From assembly GCA_961205875.1 (NCBI GenBank), contig OY540810.1:6758001-6822000 (forward strand): a stretch of DNA of 64,000 nt, read 5' to 3'. This stretch comes from Sialis fuliginosa (lineage: Eukaryota > Arthropoda > Insecta > Megaloptera > Sialidae). Shown in pieces: positions 24,561 to 38,125 of the stretch. The notes beneath the pieces were generated by a model. The model saw nothing but the letters and a program-made list of their open reading frames with translations, searched no databases and was not told the origin of the DNA. How positions within the stretch are numbered: the first letter of the stretch is position 1; each line of letters begins with the position of its first letter. Made by a program: the position numbers and the translations under genes.

Positions 24561-25973
24561 TAAGTGAGTACATTTAAATCATTTTTAGGTTATTAACATT
24601 CTTTGTTTTGGTTAGAAATTAAAATGTTTGGTTGTATAATAATAAATAATAATATATATACTCACAATTATAAAGTTTAAAGATATCACAATTAAGCACC
24701 ATAAACAAATGTATCAATTTTCTTAGCCAATTGGAAGCAGTCCGAATATTGATTATAAGAAATTCAATTATATTCCGAAGAATCAATTATTACTACAAAT
24801 TGAATATTTGACTTTTTTTTTCAATACAGTATTTATTAACACAATACATTATTTAAGAAAAGACTAAATGTAATGTAAATAATTCACTTAGAAAATACAT
24901 TTACGGACCCCGACATGTCATAAATGCTGTCTCAGATTATCAAATGTTTCCAAAAGACAAATACATAACAATTTAGATTATATCTTTATGTACAATGTAC
25001 ATGTACCATGCACTACTACATATATTTTACACAGCTGATGTGACATCGATAAACACCGAAGTGACGACAGTCATTATAGATATATATATATTCGGTTTAT
25101 TTATTTCTTCACAAGCCATTTAATTTCGATGATTTGAAAGATTCGACAGATCCGGGTTTTAGTTCATAAAATAAAATATTTTTATTTTTCTTTTAGTTTA
25201 TTTTGTTTGATAAAAATATTATAAATTTATTTGTTCTCAAATTCATCGGATATCTTAAAAATGATTACAACTAATTCTTAATAATTTTAATTTTATTTAA
25301 AAAACATATACCTATAGTTTTTTTCCCTGAATTTTTTGACCGAAACAAGATTGGTTAAAATTTGGATAAAACGAAACTGCTAGAATTTTATATTTTGTTC
25401 TTCTGAATTTTTTCACAAGATGCCAAAAATACGTCCTTGTTGGACCAGGTTTCATAGGATAATTCTCTCAAAATATTCTCTCCTTCAATTTTTTGATCCC
25501 TAGAACAAAAAAATTATTAAATGACCTTTAAAAAAATGCATCGAAACTTTATAGACACCTGTATATAAAAGCAAACCTAACTTTATTAGTTTTAAAATCA
25601 TTAGTTATTAATATAACACACCACTAATTTGAATGGAATCTTAATATATAACACAAGCACGTGTATACTTAATAGTGCATGCATACCTATATAAGATATT
25701 TTATTTTATGCACATCAGAGGGATAGACGCAACCGGCCCTGACTTTGACCAAGGTGTATGTAAAGCAGTACAGATAAATTCACATTCACACAGAGAGAAC
25801 GTTATATTACACAGCCCATTTACCGCCAACTACCGCCAGCACGGTTTGGTTATAGAGGAATTAAATCATTTCGTTGCATGGATATATTCCTGTTTCACTT
25901 GCTGCCACTGTTATGTGTGTTTAGTTTGAAGTTTTAGAGTTACCTTTCTTGTAAAATATCTTACATACATATA
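24561..25973. other. no recognisable gene
   Basis: An 84-codon frame (25675-25929) is slightly GC-richer than its surroundings and starts with ATG, but matches nothing I know and lacks domain features. The rest is AT-rich. Confidence 0.35.
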
Positions 25974-26428
25974 AGGTACTGGCACCAATCTTGGATCATA
26001 CCCCAGTGTTCAATTCTTATTAAATGTACTAAATTAGACAGTAATTAAATACTGCTATTACTGAATCATAATCTATAAACACTTAACTGCGAAACAGCTT
26101 AATTTGGATATCAAAATTATAAACAAATTATTTAATTATTATATTATCATAGCATCTGCTTTACAATATTTCAAATTTTACGATTATTTATTTTATAACC
26201 TTTATGTCGTATTAGTGTTTAAAAATTATTGTAATCATTAGCATGTGTAAGCTAAACATAAACAAAATAAAAGGTTATAATTAAAAAAAAACTAAATAAT
26301 AATTCTAATAAGAGGTACTTGTTTTATTAGTAACATGAATTCATGAGAATTACTAAAGAAAGAAGCCCATCAATCTTAAAAAACAGTTTACCCTGCTCTT
26401 AAAGGGGCCAAGACTGGTGCCAGTACTT
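25974..26428. mobile_element. AGGTACTGGCACC element, complete copy
   Basis: The ends AGGTACTGGCACCAATCTTG and the complement of AAGTACTGGCACCAGTCTTG form about 20-bp inverted repeats. TA flanks both sides (25972-25973, 26429-26430), suggesting TA-targeting. The 455-bp interior is non-coding. Other copies: 24489-24560, 30775-31081, 48277-49190. Confidence 0.75.
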
Positions 26429-26989
26429 TATACACTTTATGAAGTAGAGTAGATGATGTAATTTATATTTTGAGGTTATAATAAATGTTGGGAGTTTAGT
26501 AATGTACGAAAATTAATAGAAATCTTCAAGATAAGTTGAAACAAATATCGTTTTAATAGAGAATATTTGATTTATGAAAGATTAATTAAAAGTTAAATTT
26601 GATGTGCTCTTCAAGAAAATCAATTTTATCCAATGAGAATTTTACTAAAAACTTTATAATATTTCCACTAGAAACCAGCTAATAAGTACTCAATATTAAC
26701 AGTGATGCACAGATTAGATGAAGAGATTTCTTAATTAAATGTTGTTTTTTTACTATTTTTAATACAGTTGGTTAGGTACACTGGTTAATATAATAATACT
26801 TCTTTCTACATTTGATACCTGAGTGTGCGATCTTGAAGGTTTCTGGTGCACTGAAACCGAATCTCTTGTCAAAATTACTTCATCGCGTCCTGATGATTTT
26901 GGTCTTATTTACAAAATTAAAAAATATTTATATGTTTTTGTTCACGGTAACAAATAGTACCTTTCCTCTTTAAAATTTTTTAATTGATT
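26429..26989. other. no gene seen
   Basis: AT-rich spacer. Confidence 0.4.
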
Positions 26990-27580
26990 TCTGTGCAAAT
27001 TTTGTTTGTTTGGTGATATGATATTAAAAAAAAAATTGCGTGGTAGACTTAATAAATTATAATTGACTATGTGCTGCACTCACTAATATTAATATGTTTA
27101 CTCTGACACTAATAAAAAAATATCTGCCAAGTTAATGCACAGTACTTCCTCATTCAAAATTCACCAAAGGTAGTTAATTACCGAACAATTTTAATAAACA
27201 CCGATAAAGTATTCAGTATTCATATGTACTGTTTGCCATTGGTTAACCATTTATTTATTTTATCTACAATTATTTATTTTATTATTTATTTTTCTACAAT
27301 TTTATTAAAAAATATTTATTTGATATTTTTCTTAATACGTAACTGATTATTTTTTCGTATATTTTTAATTTTTTGACAATTTGAATTTAAATCAAAATTT
27401 TTTTGTTATGTAAACGTCAAAATGACATTTAATATGTCGAAGTAAATATCAATTATATTACAACACAAATGAAGATTTTTAAGAGTAAATTGTGATAAAT
27501 CTTTTTAAGGGAATATTTTATACACAAAGTTTCTCTTTCTTTTATACGACGAGGAAGCAAAACAATGCTTACTACACTTG
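26990..27580 (-). repeat. copy of the piggyBac-MITE interior repeat (minus orientation)
   Basis: Read on the minus strand it matches 7060-7640 and 57450-57860, with AAAGTTTGTAAAATATTCCC-like, ATTGATATTTACTTCGACAT and AAATGTCATTTTGACGTTTA phrases. Flanks with TTAA were not identified. Confidence 0.55.
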
Positions 27581-29037
27581 CGCTTTAAATCAACATTTCT
27601 TGTGTGGTACTGCTTCTATAAATTAATTTATTTTAAATGACAAAACTCGTGTTCGATGCATTTATTTAAAAACAATTACAAAAATGCCTCAGTTCTTATT
27701 TTACACGTAGAATCAGATCCTTAAAACATAAATACATATTTATATATAAGAAATAAAAAATACCATTAAAAACCCGGTATATCCAATATAGTAAAGATAG
27801 AAGAAATAAATATATTATAACTTCCAAGATAAGTTGAAAATCATAAAATTCTCTGTTAAAAATAAATAATTTATTCAAAGTTTTACATTATTTATTATTA
27901 TTTTATCATAAAATATACACTGAAAACATAATCCCAACATATAAAACAAAATTATATCTTAATCAAATGCACCCTTTGTATAAATCGATCGCTAAGTTTT
28001 TGTTACAATATTCAGTATCTTAAATATTCATCTAAATTCAACACTATCGATGTATTAAGTTATTATACCTAGTTAAAAATGAATTAGTTCTGTATCCTGG
28101 AACGCATTACTTCATTTGAATTATATATTACTCTTTTAAACATTAAAACTTGTAACAATAAAGTTACCAATAGAACGGTCGACCGTCCCTGTTCGCGAAG
28201 GCTTTAGTTTTATTCAGACGACTTAATTTAAACGAACTATTAAATTTTCTTCTTCAACAAACACGATTACATACATAAAAATTTTTGCATTCGTTGACAT
28301 CAACTCGGATTTACTCTCCAGACTTGTTGTAATGTAGAAAGGACATAAAACAAAATGAACTTGTGAAACTGGGTGACGGTTCTTATTGTTAGTATAAATG
28401 CTTTGCATATTTCAATGAATTATAATATTATTATGTAATGCAAGTAAAAATAACAGTTTTTAATTTAAATAATTTTATTACTCTAAGAAGTAAGTTCAAA
28501 TGTAATTGTGTAGAAAATTACAAGTTTTTTTTTACAAAAGCACTGCTATTTTTATGTATACTATACTTCTCTATTTAGTTTTGGACTATAAAATATATCA
28601 CTATCATTAACTTTTCTTTCTCAAATATTATTATAATATTTGTATTGTTCAGTTTATTGTTATAAAAATCGATGTGATGAAAATCAAGTAAATATGTTAT
28701 CATTTTACAGATATGTATTTTCTATATGTCTCACAAATATTAATCCACACAGACATAAGATCACACTTAACTAACCAATATGAAGACAAAAGATAAACTA
28801 AATATGACAGAAATACTTGCAGTGATGGAAAATAACAAAAAAATATAGTTTCTCTCTATGGAGAAATAGACGAGACAACAATACCATATGCGACATTAAT
28901 CACATTATGTTATGTCCTAAAAACAACAAAATAACAATACTAGGCGTTTTTTAATGGGGGAAAATAGGTAAACAAAATTGATTTTTATTTAATGTCGATA
29001 AGTAGGGTATAAAATTAAAGCTGACATGTAATGTAAT
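27581..29037. other. no gene seen
   Basis: Frames at 27696-27878 and 28223-28408 (both minus) are short and unrecognised. Confidence 0.35.
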
Positions 29038-29041
29038 TTAA

Positions 29042-29735
29042 GGGGGGGGGTAAGGTTTGACAACTTTTTTTTTCATTTTTTTATTATTTTTTTTTCTGAA
29101 CCTACAACATCTCAAGAATATTGTATTAAAGTTTTAGGTCATTCGGAGCAAAACTAACGAAGTTACAGTAGGTTGAATAACCGTACCTCTAACTTCCCAA
29201 ACACGTCATTTTTAAAGTCGGTGACCAGCCTACAGAAAAAACTACTGAACCGATCGTTTTGAAATTTTGTACAAATATTCTACATATATATAGCTCTCGA
29301 GTGACGTCGAGTTTTTAAAAAAATTTTAATTACTAACAATTTTACAATAACAAATAGGTCGATTTTTTCGTCTAAAATCGTCATTTTGGCTTCAAAATGG
29401 TACCAAAAATTGAAAAATTGAAAAATTAAAAAAAACTCGACGTCAATTGAAAGATAAAGTAATAAACTGGAGAAAGCATTTTGATTTTTTGGTTTCAAAT
29501 GATCCAGTGATGCTGTAGGCTGGTCACCGCACAAAAACTTTTTTTCGAGGCGCCTGCGGAGATCTACGGTAAATCCGTTATTCCTCGCTATTTTTGAACA
29601 AAATTTTTTTTAAGTATTCTTCAAATGTTGTACTTTCATATAATAATAAGTAAAATAAACCTACAGTAATAATTTTTTCTAAAAAAATTCATGAAAAAAG
29701 GTCTTTTTTCGACGAAACAAACCTTACCCGCCCCT
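29042..29735. mobile_element. TTAA-flanked transposon, G-rich ends
   Basis: The left end GGGGGGGGGTAAGGTTTG and the right end (complement) AGGGGCGGGTAAGGTTTG are inverted repeats. TTAA flanks both sides (29038-29041, 29736-29739), the target site of piggyBac and Kolobok elements. A second inverted pair, GGTGACCAGCCTACAG / CTGTAGGCTGGTCACC, sits at 29220-29235 and 29513-29528. No transposase is present; the 84-codon minus-strand frame 29280-29534 spans the interior and is not recognised. Confidence 0.82.
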
Positions 29736-29739
29736 TTAA

Positions 29740-30774
29740 TATGATAACGTTTTATTATTATTATATTTAAATCTTTGGTTCACAAATTTTCAAAATTAGT
29801 ATGTAGGTAAAATGTTAAATACATTGTGCTGCCATCCGTTCGAAAATATTTACACTCATTTAAATTACTTCTTAACTTTGCTAACGTTTTAAATCTACGG
29901 TGCAGGACATTAATACGCTAGGCTCGACTCGCACTTGACACTTTTATTAAAATTTGTAATAATATAACATTTTAGATTTAGATTTTATATTTAATTATAG
30001 GTAGGTATAGAATATGTTAGATACCACTGGAATGCACCGATACATCTCTGTCAGTGCGTTTGCATATTTGCATAAATGAACAAAGAGTGTAACGGAATTC
30101 ATACAAAGAATTTCACAGTAAATTTACACACACTCGCATATTTCTGGTCGCAATTGAGGTACGTTGAAACAGACTCGTAAATATAATATGAAAGTGTGAC
30201 ATTAAGTAGCCATATTTCACGGCGATATGCACTTAACAGTATGTTATGAAGCCGTTAATATAGAACCCTACATATATACGAATTTGCCGTATGCATGTTG
30301 AATTATATTATCTTTCTGCTTTTTAATAAACTCACTTCACAAGCCCACTTTAAAACACGTGAAACTTTTACCAAAAGATATATGGACGGTGTACGAATAC
30401 ATACATGCATATTTATATTTTGCCTATATAAATTATTGGGAAAATTTTTATACAGGACTGTCCGTAAAAGCTGTACAAATTTCAAACTAAAAAAATATGC
30501 GAGTATTTTTTCATATAACTTACTAAGAATTTGTTGAATTGTTTATTAGAATGATTCTTGCTAGAGATACCTAAGTAAGAGTTATGACAGTGTCGCCATT
30601 TTTAGCCAAACCGTGAAGAGAAGAACAGACAAAAGTATTTCTACTTTTCTGGTAATCTAATTTAACTTTTTTATGACAGCATTTTTTTAATTATAAAAAA
30701 TATATTTATTTATACCCCCCCCCCCCCCTCTCTAAAACTACAACACTGATTATATAAATATCAATAAGAAACAT
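29740..30774. other. no gene; C14 run
   Basis: A 14-base C homopolymer is at 30715-30728. Frames near 30295-30537 are accidental in appearance. Confidence 0.4.
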
Positions 30775-31081
30775 TTAACAATCGTAGAAGTTGAAATAAA
30801 TAACTTTTGTGTCGTAGTACTATCATTTTGTAATCATTAGCAAGTGTCAATCACTAGGTGCCCATTACTAGTTTTACTTTATCTATTACTGGAGAAAAAA
30901 TATAAACAAAATAAAAGGCTATAATTTAAAAAAAACTGCGAAGTTTCGTAATTAAATTGATTTAATAAATAGGTATGTAGTTGTTTTATTAGTAACATGA
31001 ATTTATGGGAATAACAAAAAATAAGCCCATCAATCCTCAAAACATGATTTTAAAACGGTCAAGACTGGTGTCATTACCTTA
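30775..31081. repeat. right half of an AGGTACTGGCACC element
   Basis: It shares AACTTTTGTGTCGTAGTA, GATGCCCATTACTGG-like and TTGTTTTATTAGTAACATGA phrases with 48895-49190 and ends AAGACTGGTGTCATTACCTT-AA. The left end is missing. Confidence 0.6.
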
Positions 31082-33141
31082 ATTAGCAATAAGATGTACA
31101 AATAGCATAAATACCTATTCATTTTTTTGATTTAAACTACTAAATAAACATAAATTGCATTAATTTTATATATAGGCTATTTTTTCCGTAAAGAAGAAAT
31201 AATTTGCAAAAATTGATTTTATCCCCGGAGAGTGGCTCCAACCTCATTGGATGGGAAAACATCAGTGACACGATAAAGAACCATTAAATAAATAAAAAAT
31301 CAGTCTAAATTTCTTCTACTTCAAAATACTTGGCGCCTGGCGTAATAGTAAAAAACATAGATTCATATATATTTAAATATAACACATATCACATGTTAAG
31401 TATAATATTTTATAAAATCATAAGAAACACATGATAAAAATTCTAGATATGCTGGTTTCAAGTTCAAGTTTCAAGTTTATGACGTTATATTTTAATTATA
31501 TTTGTTTTTTAATTCCATGCTGAAGAAAAGTACATAAAATTAATATAAAACTCCTTAATTATAACGTTTTGCCATACACATGTAATTTAACACACTAATA
31601 AAATGTAATATACAAATTCATATTTCATGTGGCAGTTTACTTGTTATAGAATATGTTTATTACTTTCTTTTGTACAGTGTAGTTGGTATAGAAGGTTGTC
31701 ATGCAACCTCTGTATTGATTGTTCTTTGTTCATGTGTTATGGGTTTATATTCTGGGAAATATTTTTTAAAGAAGATATTTTTTGTAATCTGATATCAACA
31801 AATAAAAATATAAAAGATCCTTTGAGATATTTTTATATTTTTTAATAAACTCACACGGTTAAAATTTGTCTTATCTATTGATATGTCTTAGATCGTACGC
31901 TACCATGTGGTGAAAAATGAACTATTCCTACCGAGATTTTTATATTGCAAGTTATTTTTTATTATTATTAAATTAAAAGACTTTAGAGATTTTCTTTAGC
32001 TGTACTTTTTTTTATTGAAAAAAGTATCTATTTATGTATTATGCATGAATAATATTCTTATGTTTATTAAAGAATTATATGTTATCATGAACTAAACGTT
32101 ATACCAATTAGGCTTTTAATTTCATAAAAAAAGAAATAATCTAACGTATATGCAACAGTATATTTTATTGGTAGATTTTTTTGAAGAAAACCTTGCACCA
32201 GCCATTTCCGAGTATTTAAAATATTTTTTTTCATTAGCTATACTAATTTTCTTTATAAAAGAAATTAAATACTCTTATTGTTAAACGTATGTATATAAAC
32301 TATGATTTAATTGTTTACTATACACCGGTTAAGTTAGGTTAAATGACAATTTTAATACATATGGATATTTAAAAAAAATGATATTTTATTCTGTCCTTGA
32401 CGTTTTCTTTTACAATCATTGTAGACTTGATAACGAAAGATAAAAAATGGTCAAGACATACACGGGTGTATACCATAAGAGTTCCGAAGTACATTCTACG
32501 TAGACTTTTTGAAACCACAGGTACATTTTTGAGATATTTTAAAAATAGGGCCATATTCTACATTCTATCTGGGCCTGGTAATATGTAATATACCTACACA
32601 TACATATGTTATGTTTATATACTTTACAATGAAAAAAATATGCTCATCCTAGTCCTCTTTTTCTTATTTTAATGTATTGAAGATATCCAAAAGTCGCAAA
32701 AGGTTAAAGACCGGTAAAAAGTTAAAAACCAAAAATTATGAAAGGCGACAAAAACCTACAGAACTACGATTTTAAAAATGATTAATTTCATTGTATGAAA
32801 ATGTTAAATATAAATACCTTTTTTGCAAAAACATTGAAGAAAAATTAACATTTTATGAATATTAAAATATTAATATAAGAACATACATTATCAAAATTTC
32901 CATGAATAAATTGCTTGTAAGTAACATGACATTTTAGTACGTAATTAATTAAGTCTGATCGACGGAAATGAAAAGTAGTACAAGAAGAAGAGAACAGAAA
33001 AAACATCCACTTTTCTGTAATTTTTTTCCGGAGTGAAGTTGTAATAATTAACAAAAAAAGTCCACTAAAGAGGCTGAAATATTGTGAATAATAGTCGTAA
33101 AGTTGCAATTAAATTTAAAATATGACAACTTGTCTCTCCAG
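31082..33141. other. no gene seen
   Basis: AT-rich. Paired overlapping frames at 32369-32588 on both strands are unrecognised. Confidence 0.35.
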
Positions 33142-33222
33142 TGTAACTAAGACAGACAAACGAGTGTGTCGCCATCTGTGAGACGCCTCCACCATTACAT
33201 TGTAAGCGAGCAGAGGCGTACG
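33142..33222 (+). other. candidate non-coding exon
   Basis: A pyrimidine-rich CTTGTCTCTCCAG precedes the segment and a strong donor, GTAAGTGAG, follows it (33223 on). The 81 bp between are GC-richer (GTGTGTCGCCATCTGTGAGA) and have stops in all forward frames, so it could only be an untranslated or lncRNA exon. No adjoining exon is identified. Confidence 0.3.
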
Positions 33223-34426
33223 GTAAGTGAGATTGCAATATAATTGCGGTATTAAAAATATTTTAATTTCATAAGAATAGTTCTACAGTAATAACGCAAT
33301 ATTCAGTACTATATTAATTTTTAATTAGGTATTCAACTACTCAGAGCAGCAAAAAGAGGCAGCATAATTGTAAGAAAAATAAAACTAACATCAATAAAAA
33401 CCATTAAAAAATTAAAAAAGTAAGTACAATAAAAGCCCGTTCACATGGCGCCGTAACAGCTTTTTTCCGTGCGCTTATAAATTTTTCATCTTTAAAAATT
33501 TTTTATCGTCGAACCGACTCATTATTGGAAGATGTGTCTGTCTATAAAAGCTTTTGATCAACATCACAGAAACTACAACGTATCAAAAATTTAGCGATTT
33601 TCATCGAAAGCCATTTCCATTAAGAAATGTGCGGGGTCCTTTATTTTGAAATTGAACAATATCAATAACTAATTCATATATTCATACAATGTGTCCGAGT
33701 GTTGGAAATTTGAGGAAAAAAATCAATGCACAGCCCAAACCTCCTAAACATAGAAATATTAAATTCGATTACGTAAGCATACCAAGGGATTTTCCAAAAT
33801 TAAATTCCTAGGAATGAGGGAAAAGGGTAGTAAACATTTATTATTTTGATATTTTATGAATTAAAGGTAAATAATTACTCTTTTATAAAAATAAAAAGAT
33901 ACGACTTTTTTTGTTTTTTTTTTTCAAAGTTAAACGCTAAAAATTGTTTGTTCCAGACTTACAATAAAAATGGTATTTGATTTTATAAATCATTATAATT
34001 TTTTACATATTTATTTGTACATTTTAAATCTACTCAAAATTATTAACGAATTTGCATTCTTCAAATAAAATTATTGTCACTCGTAAAATGTTATTCAATT
34101 TTAATAAAACATAAGATGCAATTTGGGAAGCTATTGTATAATGATTTAAAGCTTCGAAGATTTACACAAGACTCGTTGCTTTATCATTGCCAGATTCGGA
34201 CTAAGATGGAATCATTTTAAACTACAAAATATTTGTAATGTTCGATTTTAACGAATTTATCTCTAATGCGCAAACTATGTTTTCTACTTTATGGTATGAT
34301 ATATTTTATATGAAGATTATATTTTATCACTCTGGTCAAAACGGGATTTAATAATATAAAATTGAATTCATACGAAAACGAATTATTTAATTTTAATATT
34401 TGGATTAACAATTCTGCACAATTTAT
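33223..34426. other. no gene; one dispersed-repeat segment
   Basis: 33890-34000 resembles 43620-43720 (both contain AACAATAAAAATGGTATT-like text after a TTCCAGACTT/TTCTAGATTA phrase). Confidence 0.35.
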
Positions 34427-34497
34427 AGGGTGTGTCATTTTAATCAATCTGCCCATGTTAATTAATAAAAAAATGGGTCACTCTTAATTTGTCTCCT
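34427..34497. repeat. short relative of the 53615 mariner-like element
   Basis: TATAGGGTGTGTCATTTTAA, then TGGGTCACTCTTAATTTGTC. The second phrase is shared with the right end of the element at 53615-55016. Confidence 0.5.
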
Positions 34498-36577
34498 TTT
34501 ACAATGAATAAACAAAACAAAACTCGCAAAACTAAATGGATACAATAAGTGTTGATTAGAAAATTGCTAGAATGTCAGCTATCATTAGACTATTGATATA
34601 ATAATACTTTTTAGGGCTTAAGCACATTAAGCCTGTCCTGATTTCTTAACTGAATGGGCGCCATTAAAATATTTCTCACCTTTTCGTAACGCGATATTAA
34701 TTTTTACGACAAGTTACCTCGCGTTTGATATCACTCAGTATTTTACAATAATACGAAAACCGCTATAAGAGAAAGAGAGAGTGAGTGAAACAGAAGAATT
34801 ACCTGCAGGTTATGGTAATGTTCCATTTTATTTTATGAATTATGAATGATGGAAACACTTGCATCAAATTATTGACATCGTAAAATATTCGATAAATGTT
34901 GTTTTTTGTTGTTTCGTTGAAATACTTGCATACATTTATCTTATGTCATACAGGGCTAGTCCAAAGTATGGACTGGGAAATTTATTTCGTGATTGTCAAT
35001 TATATCAAAAAAATATCTTAAGTGGGAAAATCACATTAAAAAATCAATAAAAAAATGATTTTTTTCGCCACAGTGGCTTTACCCCTTAATAACAGTTCAA
35101 TAGGTTTCAGCAGAATAAGTTTTAGGTATCTTTTTTTCATGGCTTCATAACTATGACGAAGTGAAATATTTTTCTTCGTAACTGATAAAGTAGACACTAG
35201 ATAGAAAAGATAAGCTAAAAACCAGTATTGTAGCTCAACTCAGAAGAGCCACAGTACAGCCACTTTGGGGCTACTTTTGGTGGCTGTATTATGTTAAAAA
35301 TCACCAATGCAGACATGCCTTTAATACTGTAGAATGTATAAAACACATTAAAATAATGATATGTTAAAAACACATAAACAGTTGTATCAAATAGTTAAGA
35401 TAATTTGAAAAGAACAAAATTTACATATAATATGAATATTCGAATACATTATTATATTCTGAAATAATATCTCACGTTCGCTTTATGGTTTATTGATCAC
35501 GAAACCCTTGATATCGGTGTTATTTCCTTTACAATTATACTGCTATTTGTATAAACAGGATATTGGTTTCTGATTAAGGAAGTTATTACAACTAAAACAA
35601 TCAGCTATACAACAGTGTATCTCATTTAAATTTAATTGAATAAAGAAATAGAATATAGAATGCTAAAATAAATTCTTTCTACTTATAAACCATAAAAAAA
35701 TAATAAAATTATATTATATATATTATATATACGTTTATGTATCTTTGGTGGGTAGGAATAACAGAATAGATCAAAGATCAACCGTTCGGAGAAAACACGA
35801 TTCAAATTTTTATCACATACTCCGCACATACTACAAAATACGATATTTATTTATTTATTTTTGTTAACATGTTTTTTTTTCACTGTCTACCTTACTAAAA
35901 ATATCAACATATTTTTAAGTTAAATAAAGTCTAATACAATTAACTTAATTTATCAAATTTTTACATATTATGTACCTAACTATAATACATATATACATTT
36001 TACATACATATATATAAATATAAATACTAAAAAAGTTATAAGAGTTTAGACTAAATCAGACTCTTACGTCTTTCAAACATGATAAGTGACGTTAGGACTC
36101 TAATGATGATAGCATTGCTATTGAAACACGTGCTAGTCTAAGCTCTAACAACTTTTGTAGTTAAGGGATTTCTATTTGATAAGTTATAACCTTAACCATA
36201 TATAATTATTATCTCTTATTTGTTATATACCAATATAACATATAATATATTTACTATAAATATTGACTATTAATATTGGTTTTCTAATATCCTAACGATT
36301 TTTTTTCTTTTGTTAACTTTTCAAAAGTAAAAAAATAATAATTTGCCTTTTATTTTGTAAAATTTAAAAAAAATTAAGTCGTGCTAAAAATTATTTAAGA
36401 CTAAAGCTGCTGTTTTTTTTTCATAAAATAAGATACCGTAGTAAAAATATAGGTTGCCATTTGGAAAAAAATGTTGACTTTATTTGACCAAATCGATAGA
36501 AAAAAATAATAAAGGGGGTGATAGATTAAAATGGGACATTCTGTAATAAGAAAAAATGTGGGCTACGACTGCTTATA
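34498..36577. other. no gene; small repeats
   Basis: TACAGGGCTAGTCCAAAGTA at about 34950 resembles a Tc1/mariner-type end. A short stem TACAGCCAC / GTGGCTGTA is at about 35254-35288. The frame 34859-35050 is not recognised. Confidence 0.35.
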
Positions 36578-36646
36578 CCGTGTTGAAGCCAAAAAGGCAA
36601 AACAGTAACAACGTGTTGCTGTTTTGTCTTTTTAGTCTAAACACGG
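36578..36646. repeat. 69-nt pre-miRNA-like hairpin
   Basis: Two 32-nt arms (36578-36609 and 36615-36646) around the loop AACGT. Counting G-U pairs, 29 of 32 positions pair; mismatches are near the base. The sequence CAAAACAGTAAC faces GTTGCTGTTTTG near the loop. It could be a miRNA-like precursor or a tiny foldback element. Confidence 0.6.
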
Positions 36647-37123
36647 CATTAGAATTAGTTTAAAATATCGTTCAAAATAAACTAACTGTTAGAATAGACA
36701 TCAAGTAAATAATGAGATACACTAATTGTGAGTTTTTTTTAATCTTGTATATTGTTTCTTTTACATAGATTTACTGCAATTGAGTTATCCATAAAAAGAT
36801 CAGATTGGTTCGATACAAGTTGTTGTTTAACACAGTTTTACCAGTGACTATTTAAAGTTTTATATTTTCTACTATACGTTTTTTTTGTGTTGCTGTGGTT
36901 GTTTGTAAGCTATCTGATTTCTTTTTCTATCTCTCTCTCTCTATCTAGTATAAGTTTTCAAATACAAAAGAACCACATTACTGACCAGTGGCGGAAGTAC
37001 AAGTGAATAATTGCTACGACCCTTTCGAAATTTTAACTTTTATTTTTACATAATTAAATCATAATATAATAATAACGTTGGTATATTATCTATTTCAAGG
37101 ATTTTTTTTTAATTCCTATGTTC
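36647..37123. other. no gene; (CT)n run
   Basis: A short TCTCTCTCTCTC run lies near 36927-36940. Confidence 0.4.
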
Positions 37124-37588
37124 GGTATTATAAAGAATGTGCTCCAGTATAAAATCTAATTAGCTCATGGTTAACGCTATCTGCTAGGCATTGTATATAA
37201 ATGACAACACATGGATCCTAGTTTAAGAACCACTGATGTATAGCATTTACATTACTAGACATTTATTACCACTGCTTTAGAATCCCGAGCTTATTCATAA
37301 CGATTTGACACATCGCAGATAGCTATAGGACCCAAGCAAATTAGCTTTACTCTCAAGCAAATTCTTATTAATATCAGGCAATAAACATTCAAATACATTT
37401 AATATATGGTAATATAAATAACTTGATATGGAGCAAAAGCTAAGCTAATGCTATCTACGTAGTATTTAATATGAGTGACAGCCCTCTGACAGTTTAAAAA
37501 AATGGTATATGAATTCGATTACAGCTGTCAGCGGAAGATAGCATTTGCTTCGCTTTTGCTCTATATAGAGAAAATTCTTTATAATACC
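37124..37588. repeat. GGTATTATAAAGAA element, long diverged copy
   Basis: Outer ends GGTATTATAAAGAA and its complement are exact. A second nested inverted pair, GAGCAAAAGCTAAGCTAATG-CTATCT and AGATAGCATTTGCTTCGCTT-TTGCTC, occupies about 37431-37565. Confidence 0.6.
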
Positions 37589-38002
37589 AGAAATTAATTA
37601 AACAAAATCGGTAAGAAGATTAAATGTATTTATACAACATACTCGTATTCTTCATATTGTAGGTAGTTATTTTATTTTTTATTAAGAAATAAATAGATCG
37701 TAGATTTTTGCCGTAGACACTGCAACTTCTAGTTCTACCACTTTTGGTCATTATCTCACTTGTTTCAAATAAAAACCAGAACCATACAACCAACAGTTGT
37801 TGTGTTTCGTCTAGTTGTTAGTTTTATCTGTCTGGTTAGTTTCAGAATAAGGAACATCTGGTGAATTTAATAATGTTATTTTAACAAGTATATTGCATTT
37901 ATCTATTGTTTAATAAATAATATACATATATGTTCATATATAAAAAAAAACATATTAAAATTTATTTATGGACTGATGTATAATTTTAAGTTTGCTTCGT
38001 TC
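37589..38002. other. no gene seen
   Basis: AT-rich spacer. Confidence 0.4.
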
Positions 38003-38125
38003 CTAATGTGTGAACCCGGGGTTCGAACATATTTCATACGGGTCTCATAAACATCGCCTGCCTTGATTACCCCAAGACACCCTCCAGTAATCTATTTCAG
38101 ATAGAAGTTGTTTTTTAGTCTGGTT
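38003..38125. repeat. dispersed repeat, possibly SINE-derived
   Basis: Shares GGTCTCATAAA, CGCCTGCC and CCCCAAGACA blocks in the same order with 43835-43950. The complement of 38003-38024 reads GTTCGAACCCCGGGTTCAC, like an RNA polymerase III B box, but I could not place an A box. Confidence 0.4.

Noticed and set aside
25675..25929. 84-codon frame with ATG, slightly GC-richer
   Set aside because: No family, signal peptide or splice context; not called as a gene.
36986..37235. hAT-like ends CAGTGGCGGAAGTAC and TTTAAGAACCACTG facing each other
   Set aside because: No 8-bp flanking duplication and the two ends match each other poorly; likely two unrelated remnants.
38003..38024. GTTCGAACCCC as a tRNA or SINE B box
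   Set aside because: No A box at the proper distance; kept only as a dispersed repeat, not called an RNA gene.
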